From contig NZ_WEGJ01000003.1 of assembly GCF_009604385.1 (NCBI RefSeq), forward strand, positions 1-64,000: a stretch of DNA of 64,000 bases, read 5' to 3'. Each line of letters opens with the position of its first letter. Within the stretch, counting starts at the first letter, position 1. A model generated the notes under the pieces. The model worked only from the letters and a program-made list of their open reading frames with translations. It was not told the DNA's origin and made no database searches. Position numbers and translations under genes: made by a program. Positions 35,742 through 44,711 of this stretch are shown here, one piece after another. The DNA is from Streptomyces smaragdinus. GTDB taxonomy: Bacteria; Actinomycetota; Actinomycetes; Streptomycetales; Streptomycetaceae.

Positions 35742-36962
35742 GTGACCGTCATCGCGAACGCCGCCGAAGCCGCGTCCCCGCCCCCGCTCGCCGCGCGGGC
35801 GTCCGCGATCGGCGGTTCGCCGGTACGTGACATCCTCGCGGTGACCGCACGGCCCGAGGTGATCAACTTCGCGGGCGGGCTGCCCGCGCCGGAGCTCTTC
35901 GACGCGGACGGGATAGCCGCCGCGTACGCCGCCGTACTCGGCGACGGCGGCGAGGCGCGGCGGGCGCTGCAGTACTCGACGACGGAGGGCGAGCCCGCCC
36001 TGCGCGCGGCGATCGCGGAGCGGACGACCGTACGGGGGCTGCCGACCGGCCCGGACGACGTGCTGGTCACGACCGGCTCGCAGCAAGGTCTGTCGCTGCT
36101 GGCGACGGCGCTGGTCGAGCCGGGCGACACGGTGCTCGTGGAGAGCCCCTGCTATCTCGCCGCCCTCCAGTGCTTCGCCTTCGCCGGCGCCCGCGTCGTC
36201 CCCGTGCCCTGCGACGCGGACGGCATCGATCCGGCCGCCCTGGACGAACTCGCCGCCCGGGAGCGCCCGAAGCTGCTCTACACGGTGCCCACCTTCCAGA
36301 ACCCCACCGGCCGCACCCTCCCCGCCGACCGCCGGGCCGCCGTCGCGGAGGTCGCCGCCCGGCGCGGGCTGTGGGTGGTCGAGGACGACCCGTACGGGGA
36401 GCTGCGCTTCGCCGGCGTCCGCACGCCGTGGATCGCCTCCTACCCGGGCGCCGAGGACCGCTCCGTCCTCCTCGGCAGCTTCTCCAAGGTGATGGCCCCC
36501 GGCATGCGCCTGGGCTGGCTGCGCGCGCCTGCGGCCCTGCGGCGCGCCTGCGCGGTCGCCAAGCAGGCGGCGGATCTGCACACCCCGACCGTCAACCAGC
36601 TCGCCGCCGCCCGCTATCTGGCGGACCGCGATCTGGACGCCCACGTGGCGCGGGTCGCCGCCGTGTACGGGGAGCGCCGGGACGCGATGCTCGCGAGACT
36701 GCCCGGCGCGCTGCCCGCGGGGTCGGCGTGGAACGAGCCGGAGGGCGGCATGTTCCTGTGGGTCCGCCTGCCCGACGGCTACGACACCACGGAGCTGCTG
36801 CCGACGGCGGTCGCCCACAACGTGGCGTACGTCCCCGGCGCGCCCTTCTACGCCACCGGTCCCGATCCGGCCACCATGCGCCTGTGCTTCGTCACCCAGA
36901 CCCCGGCGGAGATCGCCGAGGGCCTGGTCAGACTGGGTGCGGCGGTGGGCACCGAGGGCTGA
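35742..36962 (+). CDS. PLP-dependent class I/II aminotransferase
   Basis: This 406-aa fold-type I aminotransferase resembles the 2-aminoadipate/KAT group (LysN-like). The PLP-binding Lys is in 'LLGSFSKVMAPGMRLGW' (about 244), the Asp in 'VVEDDPYGELRF', and the phosphate-binding Arg motif in 'MRLGW'. The substrate is probably an aromatic or branched amino acid, not determinable here. GTG 35742 has GAGGAG 8 bp upstream. The MmcQ/YjbR gene follows after 40 bp. Confidence 0.93.
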   Translation: MTVIANAAEAASPPPLAARASAIGGSPVRDILAVTARPEVINFAGGLPAPELFDADGIAAAYAAVLGDGGEARRALQYSTTEGEPALRAAIAERTTVRGLPTGPDDVLVTTGSQQGLSLLATALVEPGDTVLVESPCYLAALQCFAFAGARVVPVPCDADGIDPAALDELAARERPKLLYTVPTFQNPTGRTLPADRRAAVAEVAARRGLWVVEDDPYGELRFAGVRTPWIASYPGAEDRSVLLGSFSKVMAPGMRLGWLRAPAALRRACAVAKQAADLHTPTVNQLAAARYLADRDLDAHVARVAAVYGERRDAMLARLPGALPAGSAWNEPEGGMFLWVRLPDGYDTTELLPTAVAHNVAYVPGAPFYATGPDPATMRLCFVTQTPAEIAEGLVRLGAAVGTEG

Positions 36963-37002
36963 GCGAGGGGCCGCTGTCAGTGCCCGCGGGCATACTCGCC
37001 GT

Positions 37003-37380
37003 ATGACCCCGGACGAGTTGCGCACCGCCTGCCTGGACTTCAACGGAGCCGTGGAGGAACAGCCGTTCCCCGGCGCCTCCGAGGTGTCGGCGTTCAAGGT
37101 GGGCGGCAAGATATTCGCGCTCTCGTCGCTGCCGGCCGAGCCGCTGACGGTCAGCCTCAAGTGCGATCCGGAGCTGGCCGTACGGCTGCGCGCGGACCAT
37201 CCGGGGATCGTCGGCGGCTATCACCTCAACAAGCGGCACTGGAACACGGTGTCGCTCGACGGCTCGGTGCCCGGCCGGCTGGTGCGGGAGATGATCGAGG
37301 ACTCGTACGACCTGGTGGTGGCGTCCCTGCCGAGGGCCGAGCGGCTCAAGCTGGACTGGAGTGGCGAGCGGGGTCCGTGA
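37003..37380 (+). CDS. MmcQ/YjbR family DNA-binding-like protein
   Basis: This 125-aa small alpha/beta protein has the MmcQ/YjbR signature: 'DFNGAVEEQPFPGASEVSAFKVGGKIFAL', 'VSLKCDPELAVRLRADHPGIVGGYHLNKRHWNTV' and the C-terminal 'MIEDSYDLVVASLP'. It belongs to the CyaY-like fold and is proposed to bind nucleic acid. The ATG start gives 'MTPDELRTAC'. It is probably co-transcribed with the aminotransferase gene. Confidence 0.93.
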   Translation: MTPDELRTACLDFNGAVEEQPFPGASEVSAFKVGGKIFALSSLPAEPLTVSLKCDPELAVRLRADHPGIVGGYHLNKRHWNTVSLDGSVPGRLVREMIEDSYDLVVASLPRAERLKLDWSGERGP

Positions 37381-37441
37381 TGCCCGAGGTGCAGGGGTGG
37401 ACATAGCGGCCAATACTGGTGGAGACCTGATGGAGGCCGTC

Positions 37442-37837
37442 ATGACCGACGACTACTCGATGCTGGATCTCTTCCTCACCATGCTCTGGTTCTTCCTCTG
37501 GATCATGTGGCTGTTCCTGCTGTTCAGGGTAGTCATGGATATCTTCCGGGACCACGATCTGAGCGGCTGGGGCAAGGCCGGGTGGCTGATCTTCTGCATC
37601 CTTCTGCCCTACCTCGGCGTGCTGGTCTACGTCATCGCCCGTGGCCGCGGCATGGGGCAGCGGGACATCAAGCAGGCCAAGGACAACGACGCCGCCTTCC
37701 GCGCCTACGTGCGGGACGCCGCCGGCACGGGCTCCGCGAGCCACGCCGAACAGCTGGCCAAGCTCGCCGACCTGCGGGACCGGGGCGCGATCACGGAGGC
37801 GGAGTTCCAGCAGGCGAAGGTGAAGATCCTTACCTAG
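37442..37837 (+). CDS. SHOCT-domain membrane protein
   Basis: This 131-aa protein has two transmembrane helices (about 6-30 and 42-62; PLDc_N-like 'LFLLFRVVMDIFRDHDLSGWGKAGWLI') and a C-terminal SHOCT motif 'LAKLADLRDRGAITEAEFQQAKVKIL'. Two starts are plausible: ATG 37442 (perfect GGAGG 5 bp upstream, chosen) and ATG 37430 (GGAG 5 bp upstream). The family's role is unknown; SHOCT domains mediate oligomerisation. Confidence 0.88.
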   Translation: MTDDYSMLDLFLTMLWFFLWIMWLFLLFRVVMDIFRDHDLSGWGKAGWLIFCILLPYLGVLVYVIARGRGMGQRDIKQAKDNDAAFRAYVRDAAGTGSASHAEQLAKLADLRDRGAITEAEFQQAKVKILT

Positions 37838-37882
37838 AAAACCGGTTCGCGATGTACCGGCCGGGATTGCAGGATGATCCGC

Positions 37883-38734
37883 ATGACTTCCTTCCAGGCC
37901 CCGGACGGCACCTCTCTCGCCTACGACGAACACGGCGAGGGGGCGCCGCTGGTCTGTCTCCCGGGCGGGCCGATGCAGGATCCCGGCTATCTCGGCGAGC
38001 TCGGCGGACTGCTCCCCCGGCACCGGCGGCTGGTCGTGCTGCACGCGCGGGGCACGGGGCGGTCCGCGGAGCCCGCCGACCCCGGTACGTATCGCTGTGA
38101 CCGGCAGGTCGGGGACGTGGAGGCGTTCCGCGCGGCGCTGGACGTGGACCGGATGGATCTCCTCGCCCACAGCGCGGGGACGAATCTCGCCCTGCTGTAC
38201 GCGGTCCGGTATCCCCGGTACGTCCGCAGCCTCGTCCTCGTCGCCCCCAGCGCCGCCGCCGTCGATCTGCACCCGTCCGACGAGGTGCGGCGGGAGGTGG
38301 CCCGGCTCCGGGCGAAGGAGCCGTGGTTCGACGAGGCCTGGGCGGCGCTGACGGACCTGCAGGCCGGCACGGTGACCCCCGACACCATCACGGCCATCGC
38401 GCCGTTCCGGTACGGGCGGTGGAACGCGGACGCCCGGGCGCACGCGCAGGCGGAGGACAAGCAGCGCAACGCGGTCGCCGCCGCGGGCTTCAACGCCGAG
38501 GGGGCCTACGATCCGGCCGGGCTGCGGGCCGCGCTCGGGTCGCTGTCCGTGCCGGTGCTGCTGGTCGCCGGCGAGCTGGACGTCAATTCGCCGCCCGCCG
38601 CCGTCGCGGAGCAGGCCGCACTCTTCCCCGACGCCCGGCTCGTCGTCCAGCCCGGGGCCGGGCACTTCCCGTGGCTGGACGATCCGGAGGCGTTCACCGC
38701 CACGGTCGCCGACTTCCTGGCGGAGGTCAGCTGA
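37883..38734 (+). CDS. Alpha/beta-fold hydrolase
   Basis: This 283-aa protein has the proline-iminopeptidase-like layout. The oxyanion segment is 'LPGGPMQDPGYLGEL'; the nucleophile elbow is 'LLAHSAGTNLAL', where Ser is in an AHSAG context rather than GxSxG. The acid is in 'VAGELDVNSP' and His in 'QPGAGHFPW'. The substrate is unknown. ATG 37883 is preferred over 37874 on SD spacing. Its last 8 bp overlap the convergent PI-PLC gene. Confidence 0.92.
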   Translation: MTSFQAPDGTSLAYDEHGEGAPLVCLPGGPMQDPGYLGELGGLLPRHRRLVVLHARGTGRSAEPADPGTYRCDRQVGDVEAFRAALDVDRMDLLAHSAGTNLALLYAVRYPRYVRSLVLVAPSAAAVDLHPSDEVRREVARLRAKEPWFDEAWAALTDLQAGTVTPDTITAIAPFRYGRWNADARAHAQAEDKQRNAVAAAGFNAEGAYDPAGLRAALGSLSVPVLLVAGELDVNSPPAAVAEQAALFPDARLVVQPGAGHFPWLDDPEAFTATVADFLAEVS

Positions 38735-40775
38735 CCCGGTTCAGCCGCCGGGCGGCCTCGACCGCGTCCCCCAGCTGGACGTGGTTCACGGCGATGACCG
38801 TGGGCAGCCGGCCCCGCAGCCGGGCGCACAGGCGGGCCCGGCCGACGATGAACTCGGGCTGGTTGATCCGGGCGGCGGCGGCCCGGTCGGCGCTGCGGTC
38901 GCGGGTGACGAAGTGGTTGAGCAGGAAGATCCGTTTGGCGTGCCCCGCCCCGCCGCGGTTCGGCGCGCAGTCCAGCTGCTCCGGGTCGGCGATCTGGTAC
39001 GGGGTCTCCGTCGCGTACCGGTAGAGGTTCGGGTACCACGGCATCGGCCCGTCGGCCTGTTCCGCGAACACCACCAGCCGCTGCCCCCGGCGGATCATCG
39101 TCCCCAGCGTGGGCCAGGGCCCGGTGGGGTCGGCCGGCGGGCGGGCCAGCAGCCGGGTCAGGCCCGCCTCGCGGAACGCCCTCTCGGTCGCGGCGGGGGT
39201 GATCCCGTCCTGCACGATCAGCGTGACGACGTCCCGGGGATGCGCGTCCAGCCAGCGGCCGATCGCCCGCAGCTGGGCGGTGAGGCCGGAGGCGCCCAGG
39301 CGGCACGGGCCGTGGCAGAGCCAGGTGCCGCGGCGGGCGGTGACCACGTCGTCGACGGCCCGTACCAGGGTGTCGCGGGTGGGTCCGCGCAGGCCGAGGC
39401 CGGGCGGGAGGAGGGTCTCGCCGGTCTCCCAGTAGTGGGTGTCGAGCAGGAGGGCGCGGACGCCCCGGTCCAGCTGGCCGGTGATGGTCTGGTCGTGGTG
39501 GGCGTTGAGGAAGCCGTCGGCGACGGTGGCCATGGCGTTGTGCGCACCGATCTGGACGACCCGGTCGTACGGGCGGTCGCACAGCTCCGCGGACCCGTCG
39601 CAGAGGGGGCCGGCGGCGGCCGCGGTGGGCGGGACGGCGGGGAGCAGCGCGAGCTGGGCGGCGACCAGAGTCCCGGCGGCCAGGGAACGGCGCCGGGAGC
39701 GGCGGTGCAGCGTGGGCAGCAGCACGGCGGCGGCGGTGAGCGCGACGACGGCGAGGGCCCAGCGTTCGGCCGCCGCCGCGTACAGCCGCGCGGTGACGTC
39801 GGCGAGGAGCGCCCCGACACTGGGCGGCAGCCCCGGCGCCGGCTCCGCCGGGGCGGGCAGCAGCGCCCAGGCCAGCAGCCCGGCGCCGGAGGCCAGCACG
39901 GCGGCCCCGGCGCACACGGTGGCGGCGGTCCGCACGGGGGCCGCGGAGGACCGTACGGCCAGCAGACCCACGGCGGCCGTGACCAGCAGCACGGCGATGA
40001 ACGCGGGACCCGAACCGGCGACGATCAGCACCGGCCGCAGATAGCCGAAACCAACCGTCGGACCGGCCGAAGCGGGGGCGGCGACCCGGGCGGCGGGCGC
40101 GGCGGCGAGCAACGGGGCGCTGGGCGAAGGCGGTTTGGCGCCGTCGTCGGAAGGGGAGCCGGACCCGCCCAGGACCTGGAGCAGCGGATCGAGCACCCCG
40201 TTGATCCGCGCCGCCGTCCGCGGGTCCCAGGTGTCCGTGACGAACGCGTTCAGCGGCGGCCGCAGCGCCGCCGAAGCGTCACCGGAGCGCCACTGCTCGG
40301 CCGGTACCTCCTTCAGGTCCCGCGCCAGCTCGTCCAGCCGCTCGGCGGTCCGCGGCTCGGCGTCCGCCCGCAGCGCGGTCAGCTGCCGCTCCCCGGCCGC
40401 CTGCGCGCTGTGCGCGAGCGGACGCAAGAGCTCCTGCCGGGACACGCTGCCCGTACGCCCGGTGAGATACGAGGTCAGCGCCGTCGCCGCCCGGTCGCCG
40501 GCCGCCTCCAGCGCGGGGCGCGGGACGAGCAGCGGCAGGTTGTCGATGACGACGTCACTGCGCAGGGGGATGCCCAGCGCCCCCGCGCGCAGCTCGGCCC
40601 GTACCACCGGATCGGTGAGGATCTCGTCGTACGCCCGGTCGTAGCCGTCCACCGCCCGCAGCGCACGGGTGTACGACGCGGGATCGGCGAAGGTGAGGCG
40701 GGCGAACGCCAGCACGGTGAGCGCGAAGAGCAGCACGGCGGCGACACCGTCCACCGCACGCCGTCCGCCGCCCAT
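38727..40775 (-). CDS. Large membrane protein with C-terminal PI-PLC X-like domain
   Basis: This 682-aa protein has an N-terminal membrane helix (about 10-28) and an extracytoplasmic helical region to about 240. A cluster of four hydrophobic helices (about 245-380) follows, then an exported C-terminal PI-PLC X-type domain beginning 'YDRVVQIGAHNAMAT' with catalytic-type His in 'GAHNA' and 'LCHGPC'. The 'LDTHYW' and 'VIAVNHVQLGDAVEAA' segments fit this superfamily. The natural phospholipid substrate is unknown. ATG 40775 has GAGGG at good spacing. Confidence 0.85.
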   Translation of the reverse strand: MGGGRRAVDGVAAVLLFALTVLAFARLTFADPASYTRALRAVDGYDRAYDEILTDPVVRAELRAGALGIPLRSDVVIDNLPLLVPRPALEAAGDRAATALTSYLTGRTGSVSRQELLRPLAHSAQAAGERQLTALRADAEPRTAERLDELARDLKEVPAEQWRSGDASAALRPPLNAFVTDTWDPRTAARINGVLDPLLQVLGGSGSPSDDGAKPPSPSAPLLAAAPAARVAAPASAGPTVGFGYLRPVLIVAGSGPAFIAVLLVTAAVGLLAVRSSAAPVRTAATVCAGAAVLASGAGLLAWALLPAPAEPAPGLPPSVGALLADVTARLYAAAAERWALAVVALTAAAVLLPTLHRRSRRRSLAAGTLVAAQLALLPAVPPTAAAAGPLCDGSAELCDRPYDRVVQIGAHNAMATVADGFLNAHHDQTITGQLDRGVRALLLDTHYWETGETLLPPGLGLRGPTRDTLVRAVDDVVTARRGTWLCHGPCRLGASGLTAQLRAIGRWLDAHPRDVVTLIVQDGITPAATERAFREAGLTRLLARPPADPTGPWPTLGTMIRRGQRLVVFAEQADGPMPWYPNLYRYATETPYQIADPEQLDCAPNRGGAGHAKRIFLLNHFVTRDRSADRAAAARINQPEFIVGRARLCARLRGRLPTVIAVNHVQLGDAVEAARRLNRVS

Positions 40776-40849
40776 GCGTCCCACCCTCGGCGGGACGGAC
40801 GGGCGGCGCGAGCGGAGCTAGGCCGAACCGGTGCGGAGATCGGCGGAGG

Positions 40850-41869
40850 TCAGACCAGCCCGGACTTCTCCAGCGACGAACACACCGTGTCGACGATCAG
40901 CCGCGTCACCACATACGGATCGACGTTCGCGTTCGGCCGCCGGTCCTCGATGTAGCCCTTGCCGTCCTTCTCCACCTGCCACGGGATACGCACGGACGCG
41001 CCGCGGTCGGAGACGCCGTACGAGAAGGTCTCCCAGGACGCCGTCTCGTGCGCGCCCGTGAGGCGGGACTCGACGCCGGCGCCGTAGTTCCTGATGTGCG
41101 TCAGCGGCTTGTCGCCCTCGCCGAGCGCCTCGCAGGCGGCGACGATCGCCGTGTAGTCGGCGCGCATCCGCTTGGTGGAGAAGTTGGTGTGCGCGCCCGC
41201 GCCGTTCCAGTCGCCCTTGGCCGGCTTGGGGTCCAGGGTGGCGGAGACGCCGAAGTCCTCGGCGGTGCGGTAGAGCAGCCAGCGGGCCACCCACAGCTGG
41301 TCGGCGACCTCGAGCGGGGACAGCGGGCCGACCTGGAACTCCCACTGGCCGGGCATGACCTCGGCGTTGATGCCGGACAGGCCGAGGCCCGCCTTGAGGC
41401 AGTTGTCCATGTGCGCCTCGACGATGTCGCGGCCGAAGATCTCGTCGGCGCCGACGCCGCAGTAGTAGCCGCCCTGCGGGGCCGGGAAGCCGTTCTCGGG
41501 GAAGCCGAGGGGGCGGGAGCCGTCGAAGAACGTGTACTCCTGCTCGATGCCGAAGAGGGACTCCTGGCCGGCGAAACGCTCGGCGACCTCACGCAGCTCC
41601 GCGCGGGTGTTCGACTCGTGCGGCGTCATGTCGATGTCGAAGACCTCGCACAGCACCAGGATGTCGGCGCCGCCGCGGATCGGGTCCGGGCAGCTGAAGA
41701 CCGGCTTCAGCACGCGGTCGGAGGCGTGGCCCTCGGCCTGGCTGGTGCTGGAACCGTCGAAGCCCCAGATGCCCGGCTCGGCGCCGTCGGCGACGATCTT
41801 CGTCTTGGAGCGGAGCTTCGCCGTCGGCAGGGTGCCGTCGATCCAGATGTATTCGGCCTTGTACGCCAC
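40850..41869 (-). CDS. glnII: Glutamine synthetase type II
   Basis: This 339-aa eukaryote-like octameric glutamine synthetase, the heat-labile GSII of Streptomyces, begins 'VAYKAEYIWIDG'. Motifs 'GFDGSSTSQAEGHASD', 'FGIEQEYTFFDGSRPLG' and 'PKPAKGDWNGAGAHTNFSTKRMR' match GSII; there is no adenylylation tyrosine motif, as expected. GTG 41869 has AGGA 8 bp upstream. GlnR boxes lie about 60-95 bp upstream, so it should be induced by nitrogen limitation together with glnA. Confidence 0.97.
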   Translation of the reverse strand: MAYKAEYIWIDGTLPTAKLRSKTKIVADGAEPGIWGFDGSSTSQAEGHASDRVLKPVFSCPDPIRGGADILVLCEVFDIDMTPHESNTRAELREVAERFAGQESLFGIEQEYTFFDGSRPLGFPENGFPAPQGGYYCGVGADEIFGRDIVEAHMDNCLKAGLGLSGINAEVMPGQWEFQVGPLSPLEVADQLWVARWLLYRTAEDFGVSATLDPKPAKGDWNGAGAHTNFSTKRMRADYTAIVAACEALGEGDKPLTHIRNYGAGVESRLTGAHETASWETFSYGVSDRGASVRIPWQVEKDGKGYIEDRRPNANVDPYVVTRLIVDTVCSSLEKSGLV

Positions 41870-41926
41870 GGTCGCCGTCCTTTGCGGGTCACTGGGTCCT
41901 TCTGTCCCACACAGTGCCAACAGGCG

Positions 41927-41964
41927 ATTTCCCGGCCGTTGCCCGTTTGTGAACCCCACGTAAC
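41927..41964 (-). promoter_or_regulatory. GlnR boxes upstream of glnII
   Basis: Read on the minus strand: GTTAC-n6-TTCAC-n6-GCAAC-n6-GAAAT, all with exact 6-bp spacers, between glnII and the stop codon of the ARPP-2-like gene. The phasing matches GlnR a- and b-sites; the inner boxes are weaker than those at glnA. Confidence 0.8.
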
Positions 41965-41973
41965 ACAGGTGTC

Positions 41974-43104
41974 TCACGCGCCGCCGCGGCGATGGGCGTG
42001 GTCGCGGACGTGCTGCTGGACCAGCTCCCCGAAGCCGAGCCGGCCGATCCGGCGGACCAGCTCCTCGTGGGTGCAGCCGAAGGCCTCGGCGGCGGCCCCG
42101 ATGTGCCAGTCGTGGGCGGCGAGGGTGGTGAGGAGGTGGCCGCGGCGGACCTGGTTCTCGGAGAGGCGGAAGGTCTTCAGGTACGCGAGCCGCCCGTCCC
42201 GGCCGGTGATGGCCTCGCCGATGTGCTGCTCGCGCTGCCGTTCGAAGGGCGGGCGGAAGCGTACGAGGTCGTAGCGGCCCATCCGGCGCTGCCGGTCATA
42301 GGTGTACGTCTCGTCGGGCAGCCCGGCGGCCATGGTGGAGTCGTGGAACGCGGCCCACTCCCGCTCCTGCGCCCGCGCGGCGGCGCGCAGGTCGTCGAGG
42401 GAGCGCACGCCCCCGGCGTCGAGGCGGGCGGTGAACTCCGGGACGGGGCCGCCGTAGACGGCGTAGTGGTGGATCAGCTCGCCGTACATGTCCTGCAGCA
42501 GGGTCGCGTGCAGGACACGGTAGTCGTCGGGGTGGGGGACGACGAAGGCGGCGGCGAGGGCGTCGGCCGCGTACACGAGGACGCCGCACTGCCCCGGGTG
42601 GATCTCGAAGATCCGCAGCGCGTCCCGCAGCCCCTCGACCTCGCCGCCGGTGTACGCCTGCTCGGTGCGCGGCGACAGGCCCTGGCGGACGGCGCGCTGC
42701 GACCACTCCTCCCAGATGACGGACGGGCCGCCGAAGTGCAGCGCGAGATAGCCCTCCATGGCCAGGTGGAGGGGGAAGAAGCGGACGCGGCCTCGGTCGC
42801 CGCGCCGGACCATGCGGCGGTGGAAGCGCACGGGGCAGCAGCGGACGGGCCGGTCCGGCTCGACGATCTGGGTGCCGTAGGCGACGGCGGGGCCGCCGTC
42901 GCGGGTGAAGGAGGCGACGAGGCCGTGCGGGATGTACGAGGTGTAGGCGGTGCCGTCGTTCAGGCGGACCACGCCGTACGGGGTCTGCTCGTACACCTCG
43001 CGGTGCAGCCGGAGGTCGGTCAGGGGCTGGGCGCGCAGGAGGGGGACGAGGCGGATGGCGCCCCAGACCTGGGAGGGGGCGGGGGTGAGGCCGTCGAGGT
43101 TCAT
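41974..43104 (-). CDS. ARPP-2-like domain protein with C-terminal HTH
   Basis: This 376-aa protein begins 'MNLDGLTPAPSQVWGAIRLVPL', the N-terminal pattern of the ARPP domains (ARG and rhodanese-phosphatase-superfamily associated) that I recall NCBI applying to this actinobacterial family. The central part has 'FHRRMVRRGDRGRVRFFPLHLAMEGYLALHFGGP'. The last 60 residues form a Fis-like helix-turn-helix ('LSENQVRRGHLLTTLAAHDWHIGAAAEAFGCTHEELVRRI'). ATG 43104 overlaps the vWA stop (ATGA), so the two are coupled. Links of ARPP proteins to RNA-repair or stress loci are family knowledge that I hold loosely. Confidence 0.75.
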   Translation of the reverse strand: MNLDGLTPAPSQVWGAIRLVPLLRAQPLTDLRLHREVYEQTPYGVVRLNDGTAYTSYIPHGLVASFTRDGGPAVAYGTQIVEPDRPVRCCPVRFHRRMVRRGDRGRVRFFPLHLAMEGYLALHFGGPSVIWEEWSQRAVRQGLSPRTEQAYTGGEVEGLRDALRIFEIHPGQCGVLVYAADALAAAFVVPHPDDYRVLHATLLQDMYGELIHHYAVYGGPVPEFTARLDAGGVRSLDDLRAAARAQEREWAAFHDSTMAAGLPDETYTYDRQRRMGRYDLVRFRPPFERQREQHIGEAITGRDGRLAYLKTFRLSENQVRRGHLLTTLAAHDWHIGAAAEAFGCTHEELVRRIGRLGFGELVQQHVRDHAHRRGGA

Positions 43105-44522
43105 CGGGGGTCCTCCAGGAAGCGTGCCACCCTCCGGTCCAGATGCGCCCGCAGCTCGGCCGGGCCGGTGCGTCCGGTGGCGAAGGCGGCGAGCTCCACC
43201 AGCGCCGGGAGGTCCTCGGCGTCGCGGATGCCGGCGGTGGGGACGGCGGGCGAGAGGCGGTGGACGTCGAATGCGTCGGCGTCGTACACGGGGTTGAGGT
43301 GGACGACGGCGGTGCGCTCCTCGGGGTCGAGGCGCTCACGCCAGGCGCGCAGGACCTCGCCGGCAAGTCCGGGCGGGGCGTTGTCCCAGCCGTCGGAGAC
43401 GATGACGAGGCGCTCGGGGGCCGGCTCCAGGGCGTCGAGGATGCGCAGGCCGAGGGGGGTCGGCCCGTACGGGTACAGCAGCAGTTCGTCCGTGCGCCCC
43501 GACGTCCACAGCGTGCGGTGACGGGGGGCGAGGGCGGCCAGCAGATAGTGGGCGGCCAGGGCCACGGCGAGGGGGCGGCGGCGCTTCTGGGTGGAGCCGG
43601 CGGTGGAGAAGCTGTCGTCCAGGACGGCCGCCGTGGGCCCCCACGTCCCCGCCCGGTCGCCCGCGGCCCGGCGGGCGGCGGTACGCAGGGCGGCGGTGAG
43701 CTCGGCGCGGCGGGCGGCGCGGGTGTCGAGGGGCAGGGCGAGGACGTACGACGCGAGGCGGGTCAGCGGCATCCGGCCCAGGTCCGCGGCGACCTCGCCG
43801 GCCCTCGCCTCGCGGGCGGACTCCTGCAGGCGCAGCCGCTCGAGCCGGGTCATCCCGGGGGCGATGCGGTCGAGGAACACCCGGCGGGGGATCCGGTGCT
43901 TGGCGGCGAAGCCCTCGGCGACGGTGAACGGCAGCTCGTACAGGGCGGCCTGGGTGTAGCGGGCGCGGCGGTAGGTGTCCAGCAGAGGGTGGTCGTAGCG
44001 GGTGCGGGCGCGGGGGGCGAAGAGGAAGTCGCCGAGCTCGCCGCGCGTGGGCAGATGGGCGTGCCGGGCGGCGGTCTTCACGCCGCTGCGGTACTTGACC
44101 GCGTCGAACGCCGGGTCGGGGCGAGCGGCGAGCCAGTCCCGCATGATGGCGCGGGTGCGGCGGTTGTTGACCTTCGCGGTGCGCAGCCGGGCGAAGAGCC
44201 GGTAGACGCGCTGCGGCGGCATCGCGGCGAGCCGCCGGGCGATCAGCCGGCCCTCGGTACGGCGCTGCCCGGGGGAGATTCCGGCGGTGTCCGCCAGCAG
44301 CCGGTGGATGATCAGCGCCGCGTTGTGGTCGTTGATGTCCAGGGCGAGGGTGGCGGCGTACAACTCCCGGTAGTTTCCCTGCACATAGGCGTGCAGGAAT
44401 TGCAGGGACATCCGCTGTTCCGCCGCGTCGGAGCGGAATTCCCGCTGTCCGGTCGAGGTGATCGCGGCGTTGACAAAGAACAGCACGTCCTCGGCGGCGA
44501 CAAGATTCGCGCGGGTGTCCAT
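43101..44522 (-). CDS. vWA-domain protein with helical N terminus (TROVE/Ro-like?)
   Basis: This 473-aa protein has a helical-repeat N terminus (about 1-270, with the 'FDAVKYRSGVKTAARHAHLP' segment) and a C-terminal vWA domain. The MIDAS-like motif is 'VLDDSFSTAGS' (about 313) and the distal 'VIVSDGWDN' is present. The order resembles TROVE/Ro60 proteins, which bind misfolded RNA and Y RNA, but the TROVE domain itself is not obvious. It starts at ATG 44522 and is coupled to the ARPP-2-like gene. Transcription begins in the 44523-44657 gap; no RNA gene could be identified there. Confidence 0.8.
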   Translation of the reverse strand: MDTRANLVAAEDVLFFVNAAITSTGQREFRSDAAEQRMSLQFLHAYVQGNYRELYAATLALDINDHNAALIIHRLLADTAGISPGQRRTEGRLIARRLAAMPPQRVYRLFARLRTAKVNNRRTRAIMRDWLAARPDPAFDAVKYRSGVKTAARHAHLPTRGELGDFLFAPRARTRYDHPLLDTYRRARYTQAALYELPFTVAEGFAAKHRIPRRVFLDRIAPGMTRLERLRLQESAREARAGEVAADLGRMPLTRLASYVLALPLDTRAARRAELTAALRTAARRAAGDRAGTWGPTAAVLDDSFSTAGSTQKRRRPLAVALAAHYLLAALAPRHRTLWTSGRTDELLLYPYGPTPLGLRILDALEPAPERLVIVSDGWDNAPPGLAGEVLRAWRERLDPEERTAVVHLNPVYDADAFDVHRLSPAVPTAGIRDAEDLPALVELAAFATGRTGPAELRAHLDRRVARFLEDPR

Positions 44523-44657
44523 GACTCCTCGGCCGGCATACGTCGAAAGGACGGGTGCCGGCCGGGGAATGAGGGCACGAGCTGCGAATCATCGCTTCAA
44601 AGGCGGGTTCCGGAAGTCGCACCGGAGTCCCGCGGCCGGCCCGGCGAACGTATCATC

Positions 44658-44702
44658 GCGGGCCGTCCGCGCTCCCGTGGATTTCGGGGACGGACGGCCC
44701 GC
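44658..44702 (-). terminator. Terminator after the GH16 gene
   Basis: GCGGGCCGTCCG (44658-44669) pairs with CGGACGGCCCGC (44691-44702), a perfect 12-bp stem with a 21-nt loop, 9 bp beyond the GH16 stop in the direction of transcription. Confidence 0.7.
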
Positions 44703-44711
44703 GTCCCGTGG

